From the NCBI RefSeq assembly GCF_000725885.1, contig NZ_JODR01000001.1, forward strand, positions 353,139 through 417,138: a stretch of DNA of 64,000 nt. The letters are read 5' to 3'. The position numbers and the translations under genes were made by a program. Below, in pieces: positions 23,764-30,599 of the stretch. Position 1 is the first letter of the stretch; each line of letters opens with the position of its first letter. The DNA comes from Streptomyces albus subsp. albus (GTDB lineage: Bacteria; Actinomycetota; Actinomycetes; Streptomycetales; Streptomycetaceae). The notes beneath the pieces were generated by a model that did no database searches, was not told where the DNA came from, and saw only the letters and a program-made list of their open reading frames with translations.

Positions 23764-25134
23764 CTACTGGACGGGCCGGTGGGCGAACACGCACTGCGAG
23801 CTGCGGAGCATCTTTTCGACGCTCCAGCCGCGGCGGCGCAGGCGGTCGGCGAGGCAGTCGAGAGCCGGGCCGTGCCATTCGTCATCGCGACGGATGATCC
23901 GGCCGCCTTCAAGCCAGTAGACGGCGACGCGGTCGCCTTCGCGGGGGTCGATCAGGTACCCGCGCACGTGCTGTTCGTCCTCGGTCGGGTCGGTCACGTC
24001 GTGGTGGTCGGTCATGGTCGCGGCGGCGAGGCCGTCGAGGGCAGCCCGTGCGGCGATCACGTTCGGGTGGTCGGCGTCGGCCGGGGTGCTGCCGGTGGCG
24101 GCGCCGGCGTGCTGGACGACGACGCCCTCGACGACGCGGCGCGCGGGGGCCTGCTCGGCGGTGCGGGCGGCGATCCGGGCGGCGACGGTGCGCGGGGCCG
24201 GTACGCCGTGGGCGGCGCACTCGGCGGCGATCTCGTTGTCGGTGGCGGCCCGGTGGGCGGCGCGGTCGGCGTCGGCCTTGGCGCGGATGCGGGCGAGGGC
24301 GGCGCGCTGCTGCTCGCGGACGGTCGGCGCGGGCGCGGTGGCGCGGTCGTCGAACAGGGCGCCCTGATCGGCCGGCCGCTCGACGGCGAACAGGGCGTCG
24401 TCGGGCTGCTCGCCGATCCACTGGCCGCGCCAAGTGCCGTCGGTGGCCTCGGCCTCGGTCACCAGCGCGGCGGCGTACATGGCCTCTGCGGCAGCCTCGT
24501 CGTGGGTGGGCTGCTCGGCGGCCGGGCGCTGGATGAGGGTGGGCGCTTCGGCGGGCGCCGGGTCGCAGGTGTCCCACGGGGTGTCGGTCGCAAGGGTGAC
24601 GACCGGCTCGTCGTGGTCGCGGTAGAGGCCGCATGCGGTGCAGCCGCACGACGGGTCGTAGGGCGTGGGCTCGGCGGTGTAGGGCGCGGCGTGGTAGATC
24701 GCGTGCTTCTCGGTGGCCGTGTCGATGGTGAGGTCGTCGGGGAAGGTCGCGAGGACGGTGTCGCCTGGGCGTACCTGATCGGCGCGGACGACGACCGGCT
24801 CGGGGACAGCGGCGTCCCGTGCGGTGTCGGGCTGCGTCTCGGAGGAGAGAAGGCGGGGCCGGGCGTGTCCGGCCCGCTCGATCCACAGGCGGGCGGCGCG
24901 GCGCTCGGCGCGGGTGGCCTCGGGGCCGAAGGCGAGCAGGGTCTCGGCGAACTCGCTGATCACGTTGAGCACTTCGAGGGTGGGAGTGATGACGATGGTT
25001 CGGCCGCGGCCTGCCCGCCCGGCCTCGAAGGCTTCGCGGGTGGCCTTGCTGGCGGGGTCGTGGTCGTCGGCGCCGGTGGCGAGGTTGCTGTCGGCGATGA
25101 AGTCGGCGAGAGCGCCGGGGATCGTGATGTCCAT
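23764..25134 (-). CDS. Large phage protein of unknown function
   Basis: This 456-residue protein opens with an N-terminal MDITIPGALADFIADSNL and a helical segment. Next comes a middle section with a possible metal site (DPSCGCTACGLYRDHDEP, about residues 155-172), a coiled helical stretch (REQQRAALARIRAKADADRAAHRAAT), and a C-terminal domain with GDRVAVYWLEGGRIIRRDDEWHGP. It is the first leftward gene after an operator-bearing promoter region. Not recognised. Confidence 0.65.
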   Translation of the reverse strand: MDITIPGALADFIADSNLATGADDHDPASKATREAFEAGRAGRGRTIVITPTLEVLNVISEFAETLLAFGPEATRAERRAARLWIERAGHARPRLLSSETQPDTARDAAVPEPVVVRADQVRPGDTVLATFPDDLTIDTATEKHAIYHAAPYTAEPTPYDPSCGCTACGLYRDHDEPVVTLATDTPWDTCDPAPAEAPTLIQRPAAEQPTHDEAAAEAMYAAALVTEAEATDGTWRGQWIGEQPDDALFAVERPADQGALFDDRATAPAPTVREQQRAALARIRAKADADRAAHRAATDNEIAAECAAHGVPAPRTVAARIAARTAEQAPARRVVEGVVVQHAGAATGSTPADADHPNVIAARAALDGLAAATMTDHHDVTDPTEDEQHVRGYLIDPREGDRVAVYWLEGGRIIRRDDEWHGPALDCLADRLRRRGWSVEKMLRSSQCVFAHRPVQ

Positions 25135-25212
25135 GGGGGTTGCTCCCTTGGTTGTGGTTGCCGGGTGGAGTCCGGCCCCGCCGGGTGGAGTCCGGTGGTG
25201 AGGGCAAGACTG

Positions 25213-25258
25213 TAGCGAATTGTGTAGGCACTACACAAGTTGTTACGCAAGCGGTTTC
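25213..25258 (-). promoter_or_regulatory. Leftward promoter overlapping a perfect inverted repeat operator
   Basis: A perfect inverted repeat TTGTGTAG-GCA-CTACACAA lies at 25220-25238. On the minus strand TTGTGT and TACAGT are spaced 18 bp, and TTGCGT/TACACA also 18 bp, so the palindrome covers the promoter for the 456-residue gene. CACAAGTT here (25234-25241) recurs twice in the repressor control region at 35064-35082. Confidence 0.6.
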
Positions 25259-25317
25259 ACTTGGCGGGCGGAAACAGGGGCGCCGGTTGTCCGACGCCTC
25301 CGGCGAGGTGCTGTCAG

Positions 25318-26103
25318 TTACCGGTGCGCGCCCGACAGGGCCGCCCACAGGTCGACCAGCTCAGCCCCGCGCCATACCCGCCCCCGACAGCTCATCGGCA
25401 CGGGCGCCCCGCACGCCTCACCCGTCGCACACGTCACCTCCGGCTCCCCTCCCGCACGGGTCCGGCCGGTCAGCTCACCCCCGCACCACGGGCACGGCCG
25501 GTCAAGGGCGGTCGTGCGCCCGTCCCGTCCGAGCGCGCGCTCGACACGCTCGCGGCAGCGGCGGGCCACGGCGGCGGTCTCGTCGAGCAGGCGCAGCGGC
25601 ATCGGGGCGAACAGGTCACCGCTCATCTCGTCGAGGGCGCGGCCCTCGATCCAGACGGCGGCCCAGTGCAGCCCGTACGCGCGACTGCCGGGGTCGATGG
25701 TGGGGGCGCTGGGGGCGGGGAAGCGCCAACGCGCGGGGTCGGTGGCGTCGTCCTGGTCGTGTGCTGGGCGCTGTACGGCAGCGGCGATGGTGTCGGCCAG
25801 CTCGAACAGCTCGCGTTCCACGGCGAGGGCGGTGTCGAGGGCGTCGAGGTTGAGCGGGGCGGGGTGCTCGCGGAGTACGAGGGGGGCCCGGCCGATCGTG
25901 GCGGAGGCCGACACCTGGTCGAGCTCGGCGTCGCGGGCGGCGAGCTGGTCGAGGAAGCCGCGGCACTCGCGGGGCGGCCACTCGGCGGCTGGCGGGGTGT
26001 CGATGGCGGCGAGCAGGCCGCCCCACTGCTCGCGGACGGCGGCTAGGTCAACGGCGGCGCGGCGGCCGGCCGGGGCGGCGGTGTCGAGGGCGGTCGGGTT
26101 CAT
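25318..26103 (-). CDS. Phage protein with C-terminal zinc-ribbon-like cysteines
   Basis: This 261-residue protein's N-terminal 200 residues are helical (REQWGGLLAAIDTPP, LDALDTALAVERELFELADTI), with YGLHWAAVWIEGRALDEMSGD in the middle. The C-terminus has CPWC (204-207), CATGEACGAP and MSCRGRVW, a four-to-five cysteine cluster resembling a zinc ribbon. ATGA overlap with the preceding gene. Similar zinc-finger proteins are common in Streptomyces phage early regions; exact role unknown. Confidence 0.65.
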   Translation of the reverse strand: MNPTALDTAAPAGRRAAVDLAAVREQWGGLLAAIDTPPAAEWPPRECRGFLDQLAARDAELDQVSASATIGRAPLVLREHPAPLNLDALDTALAVERELFELADTIAAAVQRPAHDQDDATDPARWRFPAPSAPTIDPGSRAYGLHWAAVWIEGRALDEMSGDLFAPMPLRLLDETAAVARRCRERVERALGRDGRTTALDRPCPWCGGELTGRTRAGGEPEVTCATGEACGAPVPMSCRGRVWRGAELVDLWAALSGAHR

Positions 26104-26708
26104 CGGGGCTGCTCCGGGGCGGCGAGGGCGTGTTCGATCTCGTCGGCGGTGAGGGCCGGGCCGTGGCGTCGTGCGGTCTCGCGTACGCGCTCGACGGCGG
26201 CCTCGGCCTGCTCGGCGCGCTGCTCGGCGGCGCGAATCTGGGCACGCCGCTCCTGCAACTTGGCGAGTCGGTAGACGGCGCTGCGGTCGCGTCGGCGGGC
26301 GCGCTGGCGGGCGCTGCGCCATGCGTTGCGGTAGCGGTCGGCGGCGTCGAGCTCGGTCCCGACGTGGGCACGGAGTAGTCCGGCCTCGCTGGTCGTGAGG
26401 ACGCCGCGCTGTGCGCGGGAGAGGAGCACGAGCAGACTGTCGCGGCGGGCCTGCTGCTCCTGCGTCGTGAGGGCTCGGGCGGTATCGCCGAGGGGCTTCT
26501 CGTAGCGCCGGTATGTCCGGTGGAAGACGGCGAGGGGACATGCACTGCCGCACCGTCCCGGCTTGTCGTCGCGCCACTCGTAGGCGACGGCGGTGTGTCC
26601 GTCGTCGGCGGTCCATACGCGGGTGACGGTGACGATGCGCCCGTGCTCGGGGGCAGTGCGCTTCACGTATCGGTCGCCGACGGTGGGCTCGACGGGCTGT
26701 TCGCTCAT
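26100..26708 (-). CDS. Phage protein of unknown function, coiled-coil C-terminus
   Basis: This 202-residue protein begins MSEQPVEPTVGDRYVKRTAPEHGRIV, a small beta-barrel-like N-terminus (VTVTRVW...VAYEWRDD) with a lone CGSAC pair. A long basic coiled coil follows (RYRNAWRSARQRARRRDRSAVYRLAKLQERRAQIRAAEQ). GAGACAGGACCACCGCCC precedes the ATG, a variant of the phage's recurring start sequence. Confidence 0.62.
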   Translation of the reverse strand: MSEQPVEPTVGDRYVKRTAPEHGRIVTVTRVWTADDGHTAVAYEWRDDKPGRCGSACPLAVFHRTYRRYEKPLGDTARALTTQEQQARRDSLLVLLSRAQRGVLTTSEAGLLRAHVGTELDAADRYRNAWRSARQRARRRDRSAVYRLAKLQERRAQIRAAEQRAEQAEAAVERVRETARRHGPALTADEIEHALAAPEQPR

Positions 26709-26760
26709 GGGCGGTGGTCCTGTCTCGGTGGAGTCGAGAGGGGGTCGCGCGCGCGGCGCG

Positions 26761-26793
26761 GGCCGCGACCGGACTCGGCGCCCGGTCGCGGCC
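26761..26793. terminator. Hairpin after excisionase-like gene
   Basis: Perfect 11-bp arms (GGCCGCGACCG / CGGTCGCGGCC) lie six bases beyond the stop of the leftward excisionase-like gene. It lacks a T-run, so it may be a weak terminator or stabiliser. Confidence 0.5.
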
Positions 26794-26798
26794 GGGGG

Positions 26799-27014
26799 TC
26801 AGTGCTGGACTTCGGCGGCGTCGAGATAGGCGTCGAGGTCGCGGAGGCGGTAGCGGACGGTGCCGCTGCGGCCGGGGGTGAGCTTGAGGTAGCGGGGGCC
26901 GTGGCCCTGGGCGCGCCAGGCGGCGAGGCAGCCGGTCCCGACCTGGAGGTATGCGCCGGCCTGGCGGGGGGTGAGGACGGCGGGCGTGATGGTGGTGTTG
27001 GTGGTGTCGCTCAT
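26799..27014 (-). CDS. Excisionase-like / HTH_17 DNA-binding protein
   Basis: This 71-residue protein has LTPRQAGAYLQVGTGCLAAWRAQGHGPRYLKL with GTVRYRLRDLDAYLDA, the winged-helix pattern of the HTH_17/excisionase family: (L/M)TxxQAAxYLxV, W...GxGPxY, V.YR..DLdaW. In a prophage with a serine integrase this is a candidate recombination directionality factor, though such factors are not predictable by homology and many of these domains regulate transcription. Confidence 0.75.
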   Translation of the reverse strand: MSDTTNTTITPAVLTPRQAGAYLQVGTGCLAAWRAQGHGPRYLKLTPGRSGTVRYRLRDLDAYLDAAEVQH

Positions 27015-27037
27015 GGGTTCGTCTTTCTGTGGGTGGG

Positions 27038-27502
27038 TTAGAACGGGGGCTCGGTGGTCTGCTGGTTGCCCCAGGGGTCGGCGGGCTGCTGGTTCCAGCC
27101 GTTCGTCTGCGGGGCGCCCTGGGGGTTGCCTTGCTGGCCGGTGGTCTTGTTGACGGTGGCGGTTGCGCGCAGCAGGGAGGGGGCGACCTCGTCGGCCTGG
27201 ATCTCGTACGAGGAACGGCGGTTGCCTTCCTTGTCGTCGTACTGGCGCTGCGTGAGCTTGCCGACGACGACCACGCGCATGCCCTTCTGCACGGACTCGG
27301 CGACGTGCTCGGCCTGTTGGCGCCACACGGCCACGCCGAGGAACAGCGGGTCGCCGTCCTCCCACTCGTTCGCCTGCTTGTTGAAGCGGCGCGGCGTCGA
27401 GGCGATGCGGAAATTGCAGACGGCGGCGCCGGCCGGGGTGAATCGCAATTCCGGCTCGTTCACAACGTTGCCGGTCATGGTGATGGTGGTCTCGCCGGAC
27501 AT
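27038..27502 (-). CDS. ssb: Single-stranded DNA-binding protein
   Basis: This 154-residue OB-fold protein has [74 protein letters not shown] and [18 protein letters not shown], in the order of bacterial SSB. The Q/G/N-rich tail ends in TTEPPF, close to the host DDDIPF tip that recruits partner proteins. TGATG overlap with the HNH gene. Replication and recombination role for the phage. Confidence 0.93.
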   Translation of the reverse strand: MSGETTITMTGNVVNEPELRFTPAGAAVCNFRIASTPRRFNKQANEWEDGDPLFLGVAVWRQQAEHVAESVQKGMRVVVVGKLTQRQYDDKEGNRRSSYEIQADEVAPSLLRATATVNKTTGQQGNPQGAPQTNGWNQQPADPWGNQQTTEPPF

Positions 27503-28017
27503 CAGGCGGCCTGCCTCTCGGGGGTGGCGGTGCGGGTGCGGATGGGTGCTACGGGGGCGAGCTGCTGCTCGCGGGCCGCGGCGCGGGCGGCGCGGGTGGA
27601 CGCGTTCTTGCACGCGCGGCACTTCCTCGTCCCGTTGCGCGCGCGGTAGGTGTTCGCGTCGTCGTAGGCGTGGCCGGCCGGGCACGCGCGGACGGCGGCG
27701 CGGCGGGCGACGTGGTTCGCGCTGGCGAGGATGTTCTCGCGGTGGGTGACGGCGCGGAGATGGGCCGGATTGACGCAGGCGCGGTTGCGGCAAATGTGGT
27801 CAACGTCGAGGCCGTCGGGTATGGGCCCGTTGGCCTGTTCGTAGGCGAAGCGGTGGGCCTTGACGGTGCGGCCGTCCCAGAAGGTGCCGTATCCGTGCTC
27901 GTTGGTGGCTCCGGTCCACAGGTGGCAGTGGCCGGCGGCGGCGCGGACGAGGGGGAGCGGTCCCGGTTCGATCTTGGCGGCGAACCGCTGGGCGGCGGGT
28001 ATGCGCGAGGGTGCCAT
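27502..28017 (-). CDS. HNH endonuclease
   Basis: This 171-residue protein has [30 protein letters not shown], then [25 protein letters not shown], the HNH/His-Me-finger core with metal ligands, and a trailing CPAGHAYD...CRAC zinc knuckle typical of the phage/homing HNH_3 subtype. GGAGGT precedes the ATG by six bases. It sits away from terminase genes, so a homing or DNA-processing role is more likely than a packaging one. Confidence 0.88.
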   Translation of the reverse strand: MAPSRIPAAQRFAAKIEPGPLPLVRAAAGHCHLWTGATNEHGYGTFWDGRTVKAHRFAYEQANGPIPDGLDVDHICRNRACVNPAHLRAVTHRENILASANHVARRAAVRACPAGHAYDDANTYRARNGTRKCRACKNASTRAARAAAREQQLAPVAPIRTRTATPERQAA

Positions 28018-28049
28018 GAACCTACCTCCAGCGGGACGCACATCGGCTC

Positions 28050-28097
28050 GTATGTTTCTCTCGCGAGTGGAACGTTTCACTCGCGAGAGAAACATAC
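28050..28097. promoter_or_regulatory. Perfect 20-bp-arm inverted repeat
   Basis: Two identical 20-bp arms (28050-28069 and 28078-28097, starting GTATGTTTCTCTCGCGAGTG) flank an eight-base loop. Each arm also contains the self-complementary CTCGCGAG. It lies between the 53-residue gene and the HNH gene. It may be an operator, a terminator or a replication element. TTTC..CGCG..GGAACGTT is shared with the inverted repeat at 34929-34969. Confidence 0.7.
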
Positions 28098-28116
28098 AGG
28101 AGGCGGCTGGCCTTTG

Positions 28117-28278
28117 CTACGCGGCGGCCTCTACGTCGGCGGCGGTGATGCACCATCCGGCCGCGGCGAGCTCGGCGACGATGCGGCGGGCGGTCTGCTC
28201 GGGGGGTTCGTCGTCCTGCTCGGCGTCGGCCAGCGCGGCGCGCACCACGGCGAGGGCGGCCGGCACAGGGGCGGTCAT
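28117..28278 (-). CDS. 53-residue small phage protein
   Basis: MTAPVPAALAVVRAALADAEQ followed by PPEQTARRIVAELAAAGWCITAADVEAA: two helices, acidic. It overlaps the upstream stop as ATGA. Small proteins of this pattern occur in Streptomyces phage early operons; unknown function. Confidence 0.6.
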   Translation of the reverse strand: MTAPVPAALAVVRAALADAEQDDEPPEQTARRIVAELAAAGWCITAADVEAAA

Positions 28279-28760
28279 CGCTGTGCCCCGGTGACGTGGC
28301 GGGCCCGCTGGCGGTGTTCGGGCCGGACGATCGCGGGCGGGCTCATGAGCTCGCGGGCGTGCGTGGTGGCCTCGGCGGCGAGGCGGCGGCGACGGCGGTC
28401 GGCGGCCTGCTGCTCGAGGCGGGCGGCGCGTTCCGCGGCGGCCTGCTCGGCGGCGCGTCGGCGCTCGGCGAGCTCGGCCTCGCGGCGCTCGGCGGCCATG
28501 GCGGGCCCGTCGTACTCGCGCAGGGTGCGCCACTGGTCGCGCCCCTTGTGCTCCTCGAGGATCACGTACGCGCCCTGCTCGGCGTACTCGCGGGCCATGC
28601 GGCGGGCCTTGGCCTTGTCCGGGGTCGAGCGGATCGCCGGCCGGTCGGGGCGGGCGTCCCATGACGCGGTGACGCGGTACCCGCGGGTGTTCGGCGTGTG
28701 GTCGCCCGGGACGGCGCGGCGGCGGTACGGGCGGTCGGGGTGCTTGGCGCTGCGGTTCAC
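28275..28760 (-). CDS. Phage protein of unknown function, charged coiled coil
   Basis: This 161-residue protein has an N-terminal basic region, then PDKAKARRMAREYAEQGAYVILEEHKGRDQWRTLREYDGP, a compact alpha-beta segment. A long E/R/A coiled coil follows (AAERREAELAERRRAAEQ). GTG start overlaps the previous stop and has GACAGGAGCAG upstream. No family recognised. Confidence 0.62.
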   Translation of the reverse strand: MNRSAKHPDRPYRRRAVPGDHTPNTRGYRVTASWDARPDRPAIRSTPDKAKARRMAREYAEQGAYVILEEHKGRDQWRTLREYDGPAMAAERREAELAERRRAAEQAAAERAARLEQQAADRRRRRLAAEATTHARELMSPPAIVRPEHRQRARHVTGAQR

Positions 28761-29434
28761 GATGCCTGCTCCTGTCGTGCGTGGTGGTGGGCGGTGGCGG
28801 CCTCGAGGCGGCACGGGTGCGGGGTGGCGCGGACGCGGGCGCGGTTCTTCCCCATGCGGCACGGCTTGCCGGGGGCGGCCTGGCACCACGTGCACGCCAC
28901 GTCGAGCGGGTCGGGCAGATCGGCGGCGGCGAGGGCTTCGCGCTGGGCCCGCACGGGTCGGTACGGGCGCAGCTGCTCGGCGGCGTCGTCGGGGATGCGG
29001 CGGCCGATCGCGGCGAGGCGGGCGGCGACCTCCGGGGCGGGCCCGCCGGTGAGTGCCCGGGGCGCGGTCGAGGCGGCGAGGCCGACGCCCTGTGCGGCGG
29101 TCTGCGGCTCGAGGCGGCCGTCGGCGATCGCGGCGGTGAGTGCGCGGCGGCGGGCGAGGTACTGCTCGGGCGTCTCGTCGGGGCGGCCGTCGTCGAACAC
29201 GTTCGCCCGGGTGAGTCGGTCGGCCCGGATCGCGGCGCGCTGCTTGAGCACGTGCGCGGGGGTGAGCCATCGGTCGGTTTCGGCGTAGTGGCGGGCGACG
29301 GCGGCGCGGGCGTCGTCGTCGAGGGGGATCGCGTGCAGCGCGGCGGCCCATGCGCGGGCGTCGGCCTCGCCGACGGTGCGGCGGTCGAACGCTGCGGCGA
29401 GGGTCAACAGTTCGGCGGCGTCGGCGGGGGTCAC
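28757..29434 (-). CDS. Putative helicase loader-like protein with C-terminal zinc finger
   Basis: This 225-residue protein's N-terminal 60 residues (PADAAELLTLAAAFDRRTVGE...ARAWAAALHAIPLDDDARAAV) resemble the helical N-domain of G39P-type phage helicase loaders: EllaliaafD.R, aW...L..ip...A..Av..hya, then the ltPa segment. The C-terminal CTWCQAAPGKPCRMG suggests a zinc knuckle. It is coupled by GTGA to a replication-initiator-like gene, mirroring the lambda O/P or SPP1 arrangement. Family assignment is tentative. Confidence 0.6.
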   Translation of the reverse strand: MTPADAAELLTLAAAFDRRTVGEADARAWAAALHAIPLDDDARAAVARHYAETDRWLTPAHVLKQRAAIRADRLTRANVFDDGRPDETPEQYLARRRALTAAIADGRLEPQTAAQGVGLAASTAPRALTGGPAPEVAARLAAIGRRIPDDAAEQLRPYRPVRAQREALAAADLPDPLDVACTWCQAAPGKPCRMGKNRARVRATPHPCRLEAATAHHHARQEQAS

Positions 29435-30378
29435 TGGGCGGCCTCCTGTGCGCGCAGGCGGGCGGCGAGGTCCATGCCGGCGGCGACGCGCTGATCGGTG
29501 GTCGAGGGGCGGGCGGCGCGGTCGAGGGGGATCACCTCGGCGCCCGGGCCCGGGGCGGCGGGGCGCTTGAGCTCGGCGAGGGCGAACTGAAGCGTTCCGC
29601 CCGTGATCGGCTTGGACAGGGCGCCGAGTCGGTCGAGGGCGGGCCACAGGGTGTCGACCTCGAGGCCGTTGCCGAGCGCGTCGGCGATCGCCCGGCCGAC
29701 GGTCGTACGGCTCTGCGCGGTGGTGCGGCCGTAGGTCTCCCACCATCGGGCGAGCAGCTGCTCGGCGGGTCCGGGAGTGCCGGGCCGGTCCGCGGGGGGT
29801 TGGGGGGTAGTACCTCCGTAGGAGGTACTAGGGGTCGGGTCGGGTCGGGGGGACCGTGACGGGTGCGCGCCGTCACGGTGTGACGGGCCCCCGTGACCTG
29901 CGGACTCTCCCCAAAACGCGCCCTGTTCCGGGCCGTTTTCGAGATTTTCCGTCGACGATTCGCCGCCGTTTCGACCGCGATTCGCCGACGATTCCGCGTG
30001 CTTTCCGCGGCCGGCGCGCTGCTCGGCCGCGCGCTCGCGGGCCCGCTGCTGGCGCTCGGCGGCGGCGGCGCGCTTCGCCTCGGTCTTCTCGCGGGTCGGG
30101 TTGTAGGTCAGGAAGTCATGGATCTGGTAGTCACCCGCGGGCGGCTGCGGGCAACGGGTGCAGTCGTGCCCGTGCGGGTGCCACAGTCCGGCGGCGACCA
30201 GCTTTCGAGCCTGCGGCGCGGTGCCGTACAGCTGGGCGACGACGCCCGGCACAGTGCCTTCCGTGAGGTGCTGCGCGGCATAGGCGCCGCACCTCACCCA
30301 CAGGCCGAGGGCGGCGTTACCGGCCTTGAGCAACTTCGGGTGCGCGTGAGCCGTATCGTCAACCTTGAACCAAGGCAA
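29431..30378 (-). CDS. Replication initiator-like protein (DnaD/O-like)
   Basis: This 315-residue protein starts at TTG 30378, which gives MPWFKVDDTAHAHPKLLKAG, the exact opening of actinophage and mycobacteriophage replication proteins (PWFKVDD..H.HPK), with AGGAG upstream. Residues 1-100 form a winged-helix-like domain (GNAALGLWVRCGAYAAQHLTEG). Residues 100-200 are a basic then disordered linker. The C-terminal 110 residues (LLARWWETYGRTTAQSRTTVGRAI...LEVDTLWPALDRLG) form a helical domain. Its linker DNA carries palindromes and iteron-like repeats, a candidate origin. Confidence 0.75.
   Translation of the reverse strand: MPWFKVDDTAHAHPKLLKAGNAALGLWVRCGAYAAQHLTEGTVPGVVAQLYGTAPQARKLVAAGLWHPHGHDCTRCPQPPAGDYQIHDFLTYNPTREKTEAKRAAAAERQQRARERAAEQRAGRGKHAESSANRGRNGGESSTENLENGPEQGAFWGESAGHGGPSHRDGAHPSRSPRPDPTPSTSYGGTTPQPPADRPGTPGPAEQLLARWWETYGRTTAQSRTTVGRAIADALGNGLEVDTLWPALDRLGALSKPITGGTLQFALAELKRPAAPGPGAEVIPLDRAARPSTTDQRVAAGMDLAARLRAQEAAQ
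29808..29990. other. Candidate phage replication origin inside initiator gene
   Basis: Perfect palindromes TAGTACCTCC-GTA-GGAGGTACTA (29808-29830) and ACCGTGACGG-N7-CCGTCACGGT (29853-29879) are followed by two further GTGACGGG/CCCGTGAC units up to about 29898 and three GGGTC repeats at 29832-29848. The next 90 bp (about 29905-29990) are lower in G+C, with AAAAC, GTTTTCGAGATTTTCC and repeated CGACGATTC. Iterons beside an AT-richer stretch in the linker of an initiator gene is the lambda-type plan. Inference. Confidence 0.45.
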
Positions 30379-30446
30379 GGGGGGCTGCTCCTGTCTGGAG
30401 TCGCCAGGGGCGAGGGGCGCGGCGGCTCTCCCCCGCCCCCGGCGCG

Positions 30447-30599
30447 TTACGGGGCGGTGCGGTAGGGGTGGGTGCGGGCGGGCTGGTGCTGCTCGCACCG
30501 GTAGCCGCACGGGTACGGGCGGGCGGGGACGGCTCCGCACCGGGGGTTGCCGTGCCCACACACGGGGGGTCCGGCGGAGCCGGGACGGCCGGCGGTCAC
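30447..30599 (-). CDS. 50-residue Cys/His-rich peptide
   Basis: GTG start overlaps the methyltransferase stop (GTGA). The peptide has C14-x-H16, C21, C31-x3-C35-x2-H38 around VCGHGNPRCG and YPCGYRCEQHQP, a likely small zinc site. Peptides with this CGHGNPxC...PCGWxCxxHxP pattern are familiar beside replication and methyltransferase genes in Streptomyces elements, but no function is assigned. Confidence 0.62.
   Translation of the reverse strand: MTAGRPGSAGPPVCGHGNPRCGAVPARPYPCGYRCEQHQPARTHPYRTAP

Noticed and set aside
23650..25215. A 521-codon plus-strand frame opposite the 456-residue phage gene
   Set aside because: Repeating G/V/D-rich shadow sequence. The minus gene has a ribosome site matching its neighbours.
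27502..28017. HNH protein as part of the packaging machinery
   Set aside because: It lies beside ssb in the early operon, far from terminase and portal, and the sequence fits the homing-type HNH_3 group.
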